A program made the translations under genes and the position numbers. A stretch of 64,000 nucleotides of DNA, taken from assembly GCA_940671915.1 (NCBI GenBank), contig CALNVZ010000040.1:29532-93531 (forward strand), given 5' to 3'. The notes beneath the pieces are model-generated. The model had not been told where the DNA came from, did not search any database, and saw nothing but the letters and a program-made list of their open reading frames with translations. Positions 41,560 to 53,129 of the stretch are shown one piece after another. The DNA comes from Paracentrotus lividus. Taxonomy: Eukaryota > Echinodermata > Echinoidea > Camarodonta > Echinidae. Each line of letters begins with the position of its first letter. Position 1 is the first letter of the stretch.

Positions 41560-42828
41560 AATGCTTAAAATGTTTGGGCATTGTGTATACATGGACTACG
41601 CCGAGAAATTTCCCTATGGTATCACGGTGCGTCCTTTCTGGCTGATCTAGCTCTCTTTCTTTCTTTTTTTTTTTTGGGGGGGGGCCTTATGGGGCATCTG
41701 GCGGGCACTTTCGACCGCTTACAACGTCTGGCATTGTTCATTCCTTTACCAATGGACTGTGGCGAATCTTTTCATATAGGTTTCTTAGGGTTTCCTTTTT
41801 GATGATCTAACTCATTTTTTTTATTTTAGCACTTTAGGGGCGTCTGACGGGCACTTTCCACCACTTAAATCGTTTGGCATTGTTCATTCCTTTACCTCTG
41901 GACTATGGCGAATCTTTCGATATAGGTTTCTTAGGGTTTCCTTTTTTTATGATCTAGCTCATTTTTTTATTTTAGCACTTTAGGGGCGTGCTGGGGGCAC
42001 TTTCACCACTTAATCGTCTGGCATTGTTCATTCCTTTACCTCTGGACTATGGCGAATCTTTTCATATAATGTTCTTAGGGTTTCCTTTTTGTGATCCAGT
42101 CATTTTTGGGGCTTTGGGCGTCTGGCGGGCACTTTCCACACTTAAATCGTTCTGGCATTGTTCATTCCTTTACCTCTGACTATGGCGAATCTTTTCGATA
42201 TAGGTTTCTTAGGGTTTCCTTTTTTTATGATCTAGCTCTTTAAGGGCTTTGTGGGGCGGTCTGGCGGGCACTTTCCACCACTTAAAACGTCTGGCATTGT
42301 TCATTCATTTACCTCTGGACTATGGCGAATCTTTTCATATAGGTTTCTTAGGGTTTCCTTTTTTTATGATCTAGCTCATTTTTTAGGGCCCTTTGGGTGC
42401 GTCTGGCGGGTACTTTCCACCACTTAAAACGTCTGGCATTGTTCATTCCTTTACCTTTGGACTATGGCGAATCTTTTCATATAGGTTTCTTAGGGTTTCC
42501 TTTTTGATGATCTTGCTCATTTTTTTTTTATTTTGGCACTTTAGGCGCGTCTGGCGGGCACTTTCCACCACTTAAATCGTCTGGCATGGTTCATTCCTAT
42601 ATCTCTGGACTATGGCGAATCTTTTCAGATAGGTTTCTTAGGGTTTCCTTTTTTGATGATCTAGATCATTTTTGAGGGCCCTTTGGGGGCGTCTGGCGGG
42701 CACTTTCCACCACTTAAAACGTCTGGCATTGTTCATTCCTTTACCTGTGGACTATGGCGAATCTTTTCATATAGGTTTCTTAGGGTTTCCTTTTTGATGA
42801 TCTAGCTCATTTTTTTTTTACCACTTTG
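41560..42828 (+). repeat. ~140-bp tandem satellite, array 2 (opposite orientation to array 1)
   Basis: About eight to nine units with GTCTGGCGGGCACTTTCCACC, GTCTGGCATTGTTCATTCC, GGACTATGGCGAATCTTTTC, and TAGGTTTCTTAGGGTTTCC. The phrase ATTGTTCATTCC recurs at roughly 41733, 41879, 42027, 42158, 42297 and 42437, giving a period of 131-149 bp. It is the reverse complement of array 1. Short open frames inside simply follow the repeat. Confidence 0.9.
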
Positions 42829-42960
42829 GGCCTCCCCCCTGGCCATACCCACCACATAGAACCTGCCAGACGACCGATTCCTCCTATGAGACGATGCAAT
42901 CTTTATATCTATACACAAGAAAATTGGTTTCCTTTTTTGATGGGGTGACCCCCGTGGGCA
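42829..42960 (+). repeat. Block shared with 25056-25190
   Basis: ACCACTTTGGGCCTCC through ACCACATAGAACCTGCCAGACG and CAAGAAAATTGGTTTCC matches 25056-25175 in the same orientation. It directly follows the last unit of array 2. In the other locus it is preceded by a remnant of a plus-oriented unit and followed, after the E-like arm, by the minus-oriented array 1. Confidence 0.8.
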
Positions 42961-42964
42961 CCAG

Positions 42965-43175
42965 GTCTAGAAGGCTTGTACACCGGTTCTAATTTGAAGC
43001 TCGGCATTGTACCAGGCCAGTATCATGTCATTTACAAATCTAAATACAGGTTTATCAGACAGCGGTTGAAGTCGTAAAAGACGTTATAGCAACTTTGAAT
43101 AACAGGGGCGGAACGTCGTACCTTGAAGAACACCTACTGTGACGGCTTTCCATCGAGAGCGAAAAAACTGGAACT
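42965..43175 (-). pseudogene. Possible RT fragment (RTE-like)
   Basis: On the minus strand there is a VTVGVLQGTTFRP-like peptide near 43110-43150, resembling the GVLQGDTLAP block of RTE/BovB-type RT, followed by FRFVNDMILAWYNAE-like residues. It is short and has stops, so this is a weak call. Confidence 0.3.
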
Positions 43176-43429
43176 GGTGTAGACTAAAGAATAAAAACAA
43201 TGATATCAGGAATAATTGAAGACGGTCGAGATTATATCTCTTTGTTATTCTTTGTTTCACCGCCCCAACACTCCCATTTTATGCCTAACATTTGTACATC
43301 ATTGTTAGCTAGACTTCAGTGGCATGTAACAAGGCAAATCCGTAGAAACTATTTGATTTATGTAATTTATATGATTTAGTAAGTTATGGTAAACGATTAG
43401 AAATATATTCTGTTCGTCCTTTTTTAGAC

Positions 43430-43733
43430 ATGGCGTCAAAGGGACGTATTGTGGACGACCTTTTGGTCAGCCTAGCTGAAGACATCGAGACTGGTGAGCA
43501 GATGGAGGCTCTAGGACGGGCACTCAGATTCAGACCTGCGGAAATCAATAGATACACAGAGACCAATAGGATACAAGGACGGGTAACGTGCAAAGGAACA
43601 CGTGACATGCTATTTGATTGGAGACAGAGAGTGGGTCCACGTGATCAGCATTGCAAGCTGAAGAAAGCTCTGGAGACAGCCCATCTTAGAATGCTCTCTC
43701 AGAAATTTCTCAAAGACATAATTGATATTCAAG
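43430..43733 (+). CDS. NLR-2 exon 1: Death domain
   Basis: From ATG 43430 the exon encodes MASKGRIVDDLLVSLAEDIE, GEQMEALGRALRFRPAEINRY, TRDMLFDWRQRV and CKLKKALETAHLRMLSQKFLKD, about 101 residues with the Death-domain helix pattern (LG..L.....EI, ML..W). It would recruit signalling partners through Death-Death contacts in the cytoplasm. An AG with a T-rich tract precedes the ATG by two bases, so a 5'UTR intron probably ends there. The donor is CAAG|GTAATT (exon ends 43733, phase 1). Reading on to 43807 is intronic. Exon 2 follows after only 374 nt (372 nt at 43734-44105 plus AG). Confidence 0.85.
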
Positions 43734-44107
43734 GTAATTATCAAATCACTGACACTCTTTTTGTTGTATGGGGAGGGTTGAAACAATATCGTTTGTGGCT
43801 AAATTAAATGACAGAGAGAGTAAAAAAATTATATATATATTTATATATATATATATTATATAAATAAATTAATATATATTAATAAAACAAGGTCGCTATG
43901 AAGATAGCAGCTCAGTGATATACAGGGCCAGAGGTTGGGGAAAACAAATGGAATTCTTTGTATTCTTTTATGGGCGAAATATTCCTCTTCTTGCTATTTT
44001 TTCTATTTCACTCTCGATAAGCAGTAAAATTTTCATTTTTCTTTACATTAGCATACTCAAGTAGTTGATAAGATAAGTGTTCTATTTTTAATTACCGTTC
44101 GTTCTAG

Positions 44108-45692
44108 GTATTGAAAGCAAGATGATTTCCGAGTCCTTGAATGTTCTGCAATGTCGCAAGAAACTGGGAAATATGTACCTCAATAGATTATGCAAAATCC
44201 AAATGAAACCATGGGATCCAAATGACCATGCTGAGCTCAAGGACATGCATACACAAGTAACTATGGTAAAGAAGGACGCACATGGTAGAGATACGGTGAA
44301 GAAGGAAATACTAAAAGGCTCCATGACAGAGATTTTCTCCAGGAAGGTGAACAATAGGCTTCCAGACCGAATTCTCATATCAGCCGCTGCTGGGAGAGGA
44401 AAAACGACGGCTGTCGCTAAGATGGCTTACGACTGGGCCAATAAAGAACAAGGATCTGGACTAGAAGAACTGCCACTGCTCTTTGTTCTGAAACTCCGAA
44501 ATGCTGGTCAGTATACACTTGGTGAAGCGATCAAGTCTCAACTTCTACATGATGTTGAAGACGTTACACCGGAAGGGCTGGAAGAAAGAATCAGGACATA
44601 TGTCACATCATATTTGACGGTCTTGACGAGTATGCGGGGATTGCGTCTGGGAGCAATATCTTGAAGATAATGCGCTGCGAAGAATATTGTGAGTGTCGAG
44701 TCCTGGTAACAACACGTCCTCACCTAAATAACTTCTTCAATGCCGGGGACCTTCCGAGAGTGTATACGAAGATGGAAATAGAAGGATTTTCAGGAGAGAG
44801 CTCTAGAGACTACATCGACAAGTTCTTCGCTTTGAATTCAGATTTCTCAACAGGGGAAGGTCTAAAAGTTTACCTCGATGGCCAACCACTGATAAATGAA
44901 CTTGTTAAAACGCCGCTTTTTTGTCTCATGGTTTGTCATTTGTGGGGCGTGGGACAATTTACGTATGACATTTCCACTCAGACAGGACTATTAGACTGTG
45001 TAAATTCGTTCTTATTGCATCATGCCAACTACAGATCGAATCAAGGGGGGAATCAAGGAGTCGGAGTCACTAACAAACGTTTAGGAGAAATTCTGTCTAA
45101 ATTAGGGAAAGTTGCCTTACATGGTTTACTCAGTGATGCTAAAAAGCTGCTCTTCAACCCCAAAGATTTTCGTAAGTTTCCCAATATCCTTACAAATGCA
45201 TGTGAGCTTGGGATAATTTCACAGACTGATGTTACATCACCACGCATACCACAGTCCGACAAAACCACTTCAACTACAATTGAATTCTATCACAAACTCG
45301 CTCAAGAGCACTGTGCTGCAAAACACCTCGCCACGATAATCGATGGGTATTGGCTGCCATGGATGCGATGGAATAGGTCCAAGTTGGACAGAGTACTGCG
45401 CCACATCGAACCACACATTGGTGACTACGAAAATATCCTGCGATTCACAGCTGGCACGAGCAACGAAGCCTGTACTAAGATCTTAGAAGCAATTCTTACC
45501 AACAAGTCACTGGACGAGAGCGAGCGATATCGCATTCTCCTTGACTGCTCATCAGAGACCCCATCGGTTACTGAAGGAAGAGTGTCTTCGCTGGTTCAAA
45601 GATGTGTATCGGCCCAGAAGATGGTTCTCAAGTCACCGACTATCTATACTGTCGTTGGAATGCAGAACCTTCCACAGCAACTGAAAACACAG
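44108..45692 (+). CDS. NLR-2 exon 2: NACHT NTPase domain (with a frameshift)
   Basis: The acceptor TTCTAG (to 44107) joins exon 1 in phase (G+GT = Gly, then IESKMISESLNVLQC). A linker leads to the NACHT domain: PDRILISAAAGRGKTT (Walker A), VAKMAYDWANKEQ, LPLLFVLKLRNAG. At about 44590 the frame shifts: compared with NLR-1, 10 bp are missing between GAAGA and AAGAA. In the new frame come ICHIIFDGLDEYAG (Walker B), ECRVLVTTRPH (sensor), YTKMEIEGFSG, LVKTPLFCLMVCHLWG, then winged-helix-like sequence with EFYHKLAQEHCAAKHLA. The exon ends in phase 0 at KTQ before GTAAGAACC (45693). Without correction the protein stops at 44664. Confidence 0.85.
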
Positions 45693-46307
45693 GTAAGAAC
45701 CATATGTCTATGTTCCTTAATACAAAATTTATTTGAGCTTCCTTAGTTATATTTGGGGATTTTTTAACTAGTGCAAGTGCTAGTTGAGGGGCTGAACCTA
45801 AAGTGGATGGAGGGGGCCGAAGCAGGACCCTATTGCATACAAAGTAGGAATTATACGCAACTCAAAAAATCAAATGCTACTTCAACCAATCAGGATCGAA
45901 TGTTTGGGACTTGTGTTTGAGGTTTCCATCGCAATTTTTATGCAAGAAAGCCCACGCTAAAAATTCCAAGTAGATTTTCCAATGTTTTCACAATTTGTAG
46001 CCCTCCCCCCCCCCCCCCCCGTGGCTCATTGACTCCTGAATATAATATTCAAACGCATGACATTTAAAGTACATTTAGAAATATTTAGCATGCACGGTAT
46101 GAAGATAGTTAAATATTCAGGAAGACTAGTAGCATTTTCCTGAGGAAAGTAATAACTCTTACTTTCCAGCTTATAGAAATCATGCGACATAGTTTTATCT
46201 TGACATGAAGATGTACAAGACAGATGTTTTGACATCTTGTTTTAATTGTGTAATTTTTCTTCTGCATTAACTTTGTTCAAACTTGTTTCATAATAATCTT
46301 TGGAATA

Positions 46308-46338
<31 letters not shown>

Positions 46339-46765
46339 TTTATGTTGATGGTGATGTCATTTTGGGATCAAAAGGTCATATTGCATATTTTACTTTCGCT
46401 CGTTTCTTGACTTCTGAAAAATTTCTGCATAGAATTTTGTTCAACCTTGAAAATAATTGATCAGTGGGTAATTAAACAAAGTTGTTGATGAGGGTCGTAA
46501 GGCCAAAGGTCGTATTAGGGTCAAAGGTCAAAATTATCCATTTCTGCATCAATTATATTCAAACTTGGACCAACAGTTCATTGGGTAATACCAAATGTTC
46601 AATAATTTGAAAGGTGGGGTAAAACTCACCGGTGTAAAACGTCATCTAAGGGTCAAAATGTCTGGTTGCATTTTCTATTGATTATTAGGCTAGTACATGC
46701 AATATCTACATCTTGTAATTTTATCTTACAAATATAATATTAAAAGTCCATTCCACCCCACCCCT

Positions 46766-46806
<41 letters not shown>

Positions 46807-46812
46807 ATATAG
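45693..46812 (+). other. NLR-2 intron 2
   Basis: Donor GTAAGA at 45693 and acceptor CTATATAG ending 46812, with a CT-rich tract (46772-46804) just upstream acting as a polypyrimidine tract. It contains a C-run (46007-46020), an AT microsatellite (46306-46330) and a GGGTCAAAGGTCA DR1-like motif (46518-46530). Confidence 0.75.
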
Positions 46813-47262
46813 GTTGGAGAGGTAACATTCGAAAGTTCTGTCTTAACTGCCGACGTGACCAAAGGACTATTGTGTTGCCTTGGATCCTTTACGAGACTGT
46901 ACCGTCTAGATATATCAGACTCGTCTCTCAGTTTCCCTCTATCTCCTCCTAAGCTTCCAAACGTCACAAAGCTAAAAACCAAGAGAGTGACGTCACGAAG
47001 CTACGCAGGTTTACTTTCATCGCTGTCTGGCTTGAGAATGATCGATATCACTATCAATGATGCAGAGAAAGATTTCTCTCAGATCACGGCTTGTCTTCAA
47101 AGGACCAATAGAGAGCAGCTCACAGATATAAAACTTCGATCACTTCCATCACAATGGAAAGGGTATTGGTGTAGGATGATTGCAATAATTTTACTGTTTA
47201 ACATATCATTTGGTATTTTCTTTAGCTCAGGAAGGTACCTTATGACAAAAATGTGCTTTTAA
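46813..47262 (+). CDS. NLR-2 exon 3: leucine-rich-repeat-like region
   Basis: In phase 0 from the acceptor, the exon reads VGEVTFESSVLTADVTKGLL, LGSFTRLYRLDISDSSLSFPL, KLPNVTKLKTKRV, GLLSSLSGLRMIDITINDAE and REQLTDIKLRSLPSQWKG. Spacing of Leu/Ile (LxxLxIxxxxL, LSSLSGLRMIDI) fits diverged LRRs, the ligand-sensing or autoinhibitory part of NLRs. A possible donor AAAG|GTATTG at about 47161 would end the exon there; otherwise the frame runs to a stop at 47260-47262 with a hydrophobic tail that looks intronic. No further LRR exon is recognised in the window, although more repeats would be usual. Confidence 0.65.
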   Translation, partial: VGEVTFESSVLTADVTKGLLCCLGSFTRLYRLDISDSSLSFPLSPPKLPNVTKLKTKRVTSRSYAGLLSSLSGLRMIDITINDAEKDFSQITACLQRTNREQLTDIKLRSLPSQWKGYWCRMIAIILLFNISFGIFFSSGRYLMTKMCF

Positions 47263-47610
47263 AATTCTGACAACAGTGGGGAACACCTATTTTTGTTACC
47301 ATAATCCCCACCACCCCCAAAAAAAGTATAAAATATAAATAAATAAATAATTTGCTGATTTTTTAATAGGTGTTATAATTAAAATATATATATATTTATA
47401 TATTAAATTTATATGAGAAAAAAAATTAGGAAAAGAAAAACAAGAGGAATGTTCATATCTGTATAACCCTATTTTCACGAAAATATCGAAGTCCACTAAT
47501 GCTTTCATTATTCTTATTGCTGCTGTCATTTTAATCATGTGTATAATCCATATCAATACTTCTGACCAATATGCCGTCATGTAACGTAATGCATGGCATC
47601 CAGATATTGT
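47263..47610. other. AT-rich spacer after NLR-2
   Basis: AT-rich with short AT repeats (47385-47402). No gene seen; a minus-strand 94-codon frame here is low-complexity. Confidence 0.6.
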
Positions 47611-48509
47611 GCTACGAACGGTATAGAGTGAACGAGCTGTTTACTCGGTCTGAACTGGATAACAACTTATTGTGGACGCGATAAAGACGGAATTGACGTA
47701 ACGAGAACTATTTATGAACTGCCTCGTAGCACGTCCACACCGTCACTAAAAGTGCCTATGCGCAGCATGATAAAAGTTAGATACCATGTTCGTAGTACGT
47801 CCTTCTCGTTCAGAGTAAGTCCTACCCGTTTAAGGAACGTTGTCACTGCGTTTAATTTTAGAACTTGAAGCCAGTACGATTTTTTTTTAACATGTTCAAA
47901 AAAATCGGAATGCCTTTCCGTTCTCTCCGTTCGGGCCCGTTCGACAAGTTTGTAAACAGATTGTAAACGGTCTGTACTAGATTCTAAAAGGTCTGCACTA
48001 CGTTCAGTCCGTGTGTAAACAGATTGAGTCCGTTCACCAAGAACTACCTAGAACGCAGTGAGAACTAGCTCAGTGTGACGGGAATTATGACATGCCGTTC
48101 TGTTTAAAAATTGAAACGTATGTTGGTAGTACGTCCTTCTCGTTCAGAGTACGTCCTACCTGTTTAAGGAACGTTGTCACTACGTTTAATTTTAGAACTT
48201 GAATAATTAATATACAATGCTCGTTTGTATGACGTCCTAGCACATCTTAAGAACGATTTAAGTACGGCAATTTCGTTTGTAGTACGTCCATCTCGTTTCA
48301 GGTACGTTGCCACCCCGTTTCATTTTAGGACGAGATGGGCGCCCGATTTTTTTGAACACTTTTTTGGAAATCCGACCGAACTAGTCCATGAAGTTCGTAA
48401 ACAGATCGTAAGAAGTATTTACTACGTCCACTCAGTTTACACACAGACTATGCCCGTTCGGCAAAATTTGCAAGGACGTAGTAGGAACGAGCTCAGTGTG
48501 ACGGGGGTA
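47611..48509. mobile_element. Rearranged, left-truncated copy of element F
   Basis: From TAGCACGTCCACACCGTCAC (about 47726) to GCTCAGTGTGACGGGGGTAT (48509) this follows 33757-35143 with internal deletions. The first ~117 bp (47611-47727, GCTACGAACGG to CTGCCTCG) match 33646-33762 in reverse complement, so that segment is inverted relative to the first copy. The 104-codon frame at 48225-48539 is fortuitous. Confidence 0.75.
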
Positions 48510-49600
48510 TTAGCAGTAAGTCCTTGGCTAAACCTATAAAGAATGAAATTGAACGATGAAATCTGACAAGAAATTTACATTTATCACTTCGTATCAATAT
48601 GTTAATACGTACAATACTGATACATTGTTTTAACTACCATGATTTTATTCATCTTTACCAAAGATCCACCATCTCACAGGCCTATGCAGCATGTACATGG
48701 AGTATCGCATTTCTCATGCTGTTTGAGCTACAACGTGGAAGGCACAATAATCCGTTCAACCCTGACGGATACACCTCTCTACGGAATATATAGAGGTTTT
48801 TTATTATTCTGATGCACGATAACTGCTTAAATTCATCAAAATTATTATGTTAAAATGGTTAAGGGTATCTTACGAGGCAAGAATCAATACGGGTTATCAT
48901 CCCATCGAATTTAATATATTTTTCGTTTTTGATTTACAGGCAAACTAGCATTAACCACGCGATGGAATTTTGCCCAATCGCATGGCAGGATTCTTAATAT
49001 TTGGAAGATACATGTATATGTTATAATAAAATATTTATACTCGTTTAATATGCCTACAATTACCTCTCTGTTTACTAAAAAATAATCATGAATACATCCA
49101 ATTGAAATTACAGCTCGTTGTAAATCGTACAGTAGACGCATGTTGTAGGTTTTGTTTGTAAATTATCATCTACATGCATTATAAGGATAATAATGATACT
49201 GTTATTTATGACGCGCCTCGTTGTATAAATTGTTTTATCTTGTTATGAATTACGTTCCTTTGATGGGAAATGTCAGTGCAATATTAAATGTTTTTCTCTT
49301 ACTATATTCATACTTAATTTGGTTTACTTTCCAATTTCTATTGGAATATTGACAAGTTATGTGAGAAAGCAAAACCTATATGAGCAGGGTAGAAACATTG
49401 ATTATCTGAGTTGGTAAGCCTGACTGGATAGATAACAAAACACAAGAGTCCTGTTTCTATGTTTTTCATGTTTTTAAAAACATCATTTGAATGCAAAATT
49501 AATAGGTATCTCAGCCTACCCTACATTCAAACTCAATTTTCTTGCAAACTATTCATGAATGTATTTGAACTATTGTTTTCAATGATTTTATTCCCTTTCG
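48510..49600. other. AT-rich intergenic region, no gene recognised
   Basis: No domain, repeat family or RNA is recognisable. Frames of 60-76 codons are anonymous. Confidence 0.5.
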
Positions 49601-49619
49601 CTACCCCCTCTCTCTTTCC

Positions 49620-49670
<51 letters not shown>

Positions 49671-50110
49671 TTTCTATCCCTCCCTCTCCATATCTACCTC
49701 CTTTACATCTTTCCTTTCAATAATCTCTGCCCTTCTCTCACTATCATTCTCTCACTCTCACTTTGCCAGTCTTCCAATGTTCTTCTCTCTTTACCATCTC
49801 ATGTTTTACTATCCTACCTCCTCTTTTCTCCATCTCTTTCTCCCTGTCTCCTTTACATCTGTCACTTCTTTAATATCTCCCTTTCTCTCAGTTTCTTTCT
49901 CTCATTCTCACTTTGCCAGTCTTCCAATATCCGCGCCTGACATCTGTCCCTTCTTCAATCTCTCCCCTTCTCTTACTCTCACTTTACCAGTCTTCCAATT
50001 CCCTTCTCTCTTTCCCATCTCATGTTTTACTATCCTATCATCTCTTTTCTCCATCTCTTCCTCACTCTGTTTATCACTAACCCGTTCTCTACCTCTTTCT
50101 ATAAAGTCTT
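49600..50110 (+). repeat. CT-rich low-complexity tract with (CT)n microsatellite
   Basis: A (CT)n run at about 49627-49667 is followed by ~440 bp of TCTCTTTCTC-type sequence in which CACTTTGCCAGTCTTCCAAT recurs at about 49760, 49908 and 49980 (CACTTTACCAG in the last). It has a minisatellite character. The long Ser/Phe/Leu frame across it is an artefact of composition. Confidence 0.85.
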
Positions 50111-50765
50111 CTTTAATTTGTTATCTGAATACCCTCCTTGCATGTGTGTTACAATACAAGTCATGTGCTTTACAATTTGCGATTATAATGGTTCATTCAG
50201 CTGCTTCTGGTTGCAATAAACGTTTCTCTCAATGAACCATTTTGAATCAAACTGAATTGCAAATACGCTAGATGGAAAGAAATCTACATCATAAGATGAT
50301 ATTTGACAATAATAAACTTAAGTAGTTTCCTAGTTTTGAACGTTGAACAATGACTGAAAAGTAATAAACTATATTGATTTCATCATTTGTATTATATTGA
50401 CTGTAAAGAAAGTACGACCAGAATTGTATTCATATTATTGTATATATTTTATTTATGTTATATTCTCGATAAGATGACGTTTAGGTCAGTTCATAGTATT
50501 TATGTAACACATTATATGATAACTGAAAATAAAACGTTAAAGGTCTAAATGTTTCAAAACTATTCGTTTATTCTGTTCCAAAATGATAAATTGAACAATT
50601 AAAATGCATAAGCAAATTTTTGCTAAGAGTAATTACTTGCTTTTAAGGAATGGATTGACTCGGTAAATACATTAAAGCGCCCTCTTGAGGTAGTGATTTT
50701 TAACAATGTATCGACAGAAAGGATGAGAGAACTTGTGAGAGGTGGGGAGAAAAAGATGAAGAGAG

Positions 50766-50775
<10 letters not shown>

Positions 50776-50822
<47 letters not shown>
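50776..50822 (+). repeat. (AG)n microsatellite
   Basis: About 23 GA units with almost no interruption, directly before LINE-6. Confidence 0.95.
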
Positions 50823-50859
50823 GAGAGAATGGGGATATGGTGAGGATGGAGGGGAGGGG

Positions 50860-51445
50860 TTAACAGTCACTGCGGCTCGTCTGGTTTCTTGTGTCCCTCG
50901 TTCTTCCCATATTCGTAAACTCCATTGGCTTCCACTACTTCTCGTATCACCTACAAAATTCTTCTTCTTGCTTTTAAGTCTTATCATGGTCTAGCTCCTT
51001 CATATCTCTCTGAACTCCTTCCTCGATACCCGCCTGCTCGAGTTCTACGTTCTGCTTCCTCATCTCTCCTTTCTAGTCTCATTACTTCTACAAACAAACG
51101 GGTCAATCTTCTTTTTCTTAATATGCAGCTTCATTTCTTTGGAACAATCTCCCCCTACAAATTCGAAATGCTAGCTCTGTTAATACATTCAAAGTTATGC
51201 TTAAAACTCATCTTTTTAAATCTTAATTCGCTCATGTTCATATCCTTGTTGGCAATTTTGGCCCACTTCCGTATATTCATTTTACTTTATGATCTGTTGA
51301 AGATTTAACAGGACTTGTTGAAATTTTGTAAAATTATTTTATTACATTTTTTATGCAAATTATCTTCCTTCTTTTTTCGTTCATTTTCTTTTCTCTCAAC
51401 CGCTTAGAGGCAATTTTGCGGTATATAAAATTATTATTATATTAT
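50860..51445 (+). mobile_element. LINE-6: C-terminal LINE fragment
   Basis: Peptides TAARLVSCVPRSSHI, TYKILLLAFKSYHGLAPSYLSELLPRYPPARVLRSASSSLL and, after shifts, FLWNNLPLQIRNASSVNTFKVMLKTHLFKS are the C-terminus of a CR1/L2-type LINE ORF. The 3' end has CGCTTAGAGGCAATTTTGCGG and TATATAAAATTATTATTAT, a typical stem-loop plus (ATT)n tail. The RT core is absent, so it is a short 5'-truncated copy. Confidence 0.7.
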
Positions 51446-51785
51446 ATGGGGACATAATAAAGAATGTTAAGAAAGGTATCCATTGAGACAAAGACAAATG
51501 ATGGTTCGCGTTACTGAATTCAATAAAGGTGAAACAAATAATTATACGTTGGAGAGAAAATAAGCAGAGAAGGGTAGGTAGAGGAGAGATGGAAGTTGTA
51601 AGATGGATAAAGATATAGGATTAGAACGATAGAAAAATGTTTGTGTTGTGTTACCATATAGAATGGGATGAAACGTGGTGGTGAGAGAAAGAGAGAGAAC
51701 GAGTGTTTGCATGTGGTGTGTGTGTGTATTGGGACAAACGAACGGACAATCGCGTGTGTGTGTGGTGTGTGTGTGTGTGTGTGTT

Positions 51786-51822
<37 letters not shown>

Positions 51823-52043
51823 TTGTATTTGGGGTATGACTAATGAGATGGAGGGCTGTGCATGCGTGCTAAGTATGAAGGTGCGTGCCTATCGTGTGAT
51901 GGTACGTGTGTGTAATAAAGTGAACAGAGAGGGAGACAGATATAGATGTCTGTCTCCCTCTCTCTCTCCCTCTCTGTTATTTTTATCATCTTTTACATTG
52001 GTATTGGTCAATTGTAAGTAGAGTGTGATTAAAAGTATCAATG
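51446..52043. repeat. Spacer with (GT)n microsatellite
   Basis: (GT)n with interruptions at about 51714-51822, plus a CT-rich tract (51946-51976). The Cys/Val-rich 117-codon frame here simply translates GTGTGT. No gene seen. Confidence 0.8.
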
Positions 52044-52646
52044 TTAAAGGGCTCCTCCGGGCTGGAGTTTTGCATTATTAGAAAAATGAAGTAAAATCTA
52101 AAAAGCACAACACTGAAATTTCATCAAAATCGGATCAGAAATAGCAAAGTTATGAATTTTCTTAGGTTTTGAATTTTTGTAGGAAACAGTTTTTGCCATC
52201 TTCAAATTGGCAAACTGATGATGTCTCAGTCCCCCTACTTTCTTTGTATTTTATTGTATGAAATACCAATTATCAAGATTTTCTGCCCCAAGGACATAAA
52301 AACAGGGATTAACCCTTGTGGAATGTTCAAGGTCACAAGTGCTTTTACCTATTCCAGTATGAGGGATAGATTTTCTGTATACGCAATATATTAAAAAATG
52401 AGAAAAATAGGATTTCATATAATAAAATACACAAGAAGTAGGGGGACTGTGACATCATCACTTTGCTCATTTGAATGAGACAATAAAACAATGCCAAGAA
52501 CTGTTTTACGAGAAAAATTCAATACCTAAAAAATGCATAACTTTGTCATTTTTCATCCGATTTTGATGAAATTTTCTGTGTTGTCCTTAGTAAATTTTAC
52601 TTTACTTTACAAAACATTTTCATTCCAGTCCGGACTCCTCCTTTAA
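52044..52646. mobile_element. TTAA-flanked foldback MITE (~600 bp)
   Basis: TTAA-AGGGCTCCTCCGGGCTGGAG at the left pairs with CCAGTCCGGACTCCTCC-TTTAA at the right (TTAA at 52643-52646). The arms are long: GAAATTTCATCAAAATCGGAT near 52115 against ATCCGATTTTGATGAAATTTT near 52556, and GTCCCCCTACTTC near 52229 against GAAGTAGGGGGAC near 52434. No protein is encoded. Confidence 0.75.
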
Positions 52647-53129
52647 ACATACAACTTTCGAAGATATCAAACTTCACAATTTGATAAGGTAGAAAGGGAG
52701 AACCCTTCCAATGTTGACTGTTTCATTCTCATCACAAAGAAGAATAGAGTAAATAAATTGATTGTTACGACAACAACAAAGAAGATACTCAAAGCATAAA
52801 TTGTAATTTGATACATCACATTTATTCCATGTCAGTGGACATGATAATATTGATCATTGTTTGTTTTCAAAGCCTACTCTTTTAATTTCTACAATCATTC
52901 TGAATGTACAAATAGTCATACCATTATATCACGATCCTGTGTGCATTGCTATGAAAGCTATGAAAACTAAAATGTGAAAACTAAAATGTCGCAGTCACCG
53001 TTCTTCTTTTGAAAGTGCATAGCATACGGACGGTGTGATGAATCGTTTGATAAACAGATAAGAACGCCCAATCAATTACAACATTTACCCATGAGCATAG
53101 CCCATGAGATTTAAAAAAAAAAAATATGA

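Noticed and set aside
46740-46982. Minus-strand frame over the NLR-2 exon 3 start
   Set aside because: Shadow of the plus-strand exon and the CT tract.
49459-50235. 258-codon plus-strand frame
   Set aside because: It is a translation of a CT-rich low-complexity tract (Ser/Phe/Leu repeats) with no domain; composition alone keeps it open.
50700-50994. Overlapping Ser/Leu and Arg/Glu-rich frames on both strands
   Set aside because: They translate the (AG)n microsatellite; only the downstream LINE C-terminus is real.
51668-52021. Cys/Val-rich 117-codon frame
   Set aside because: Produced by (GT)n; no conserved cysteine spacing.
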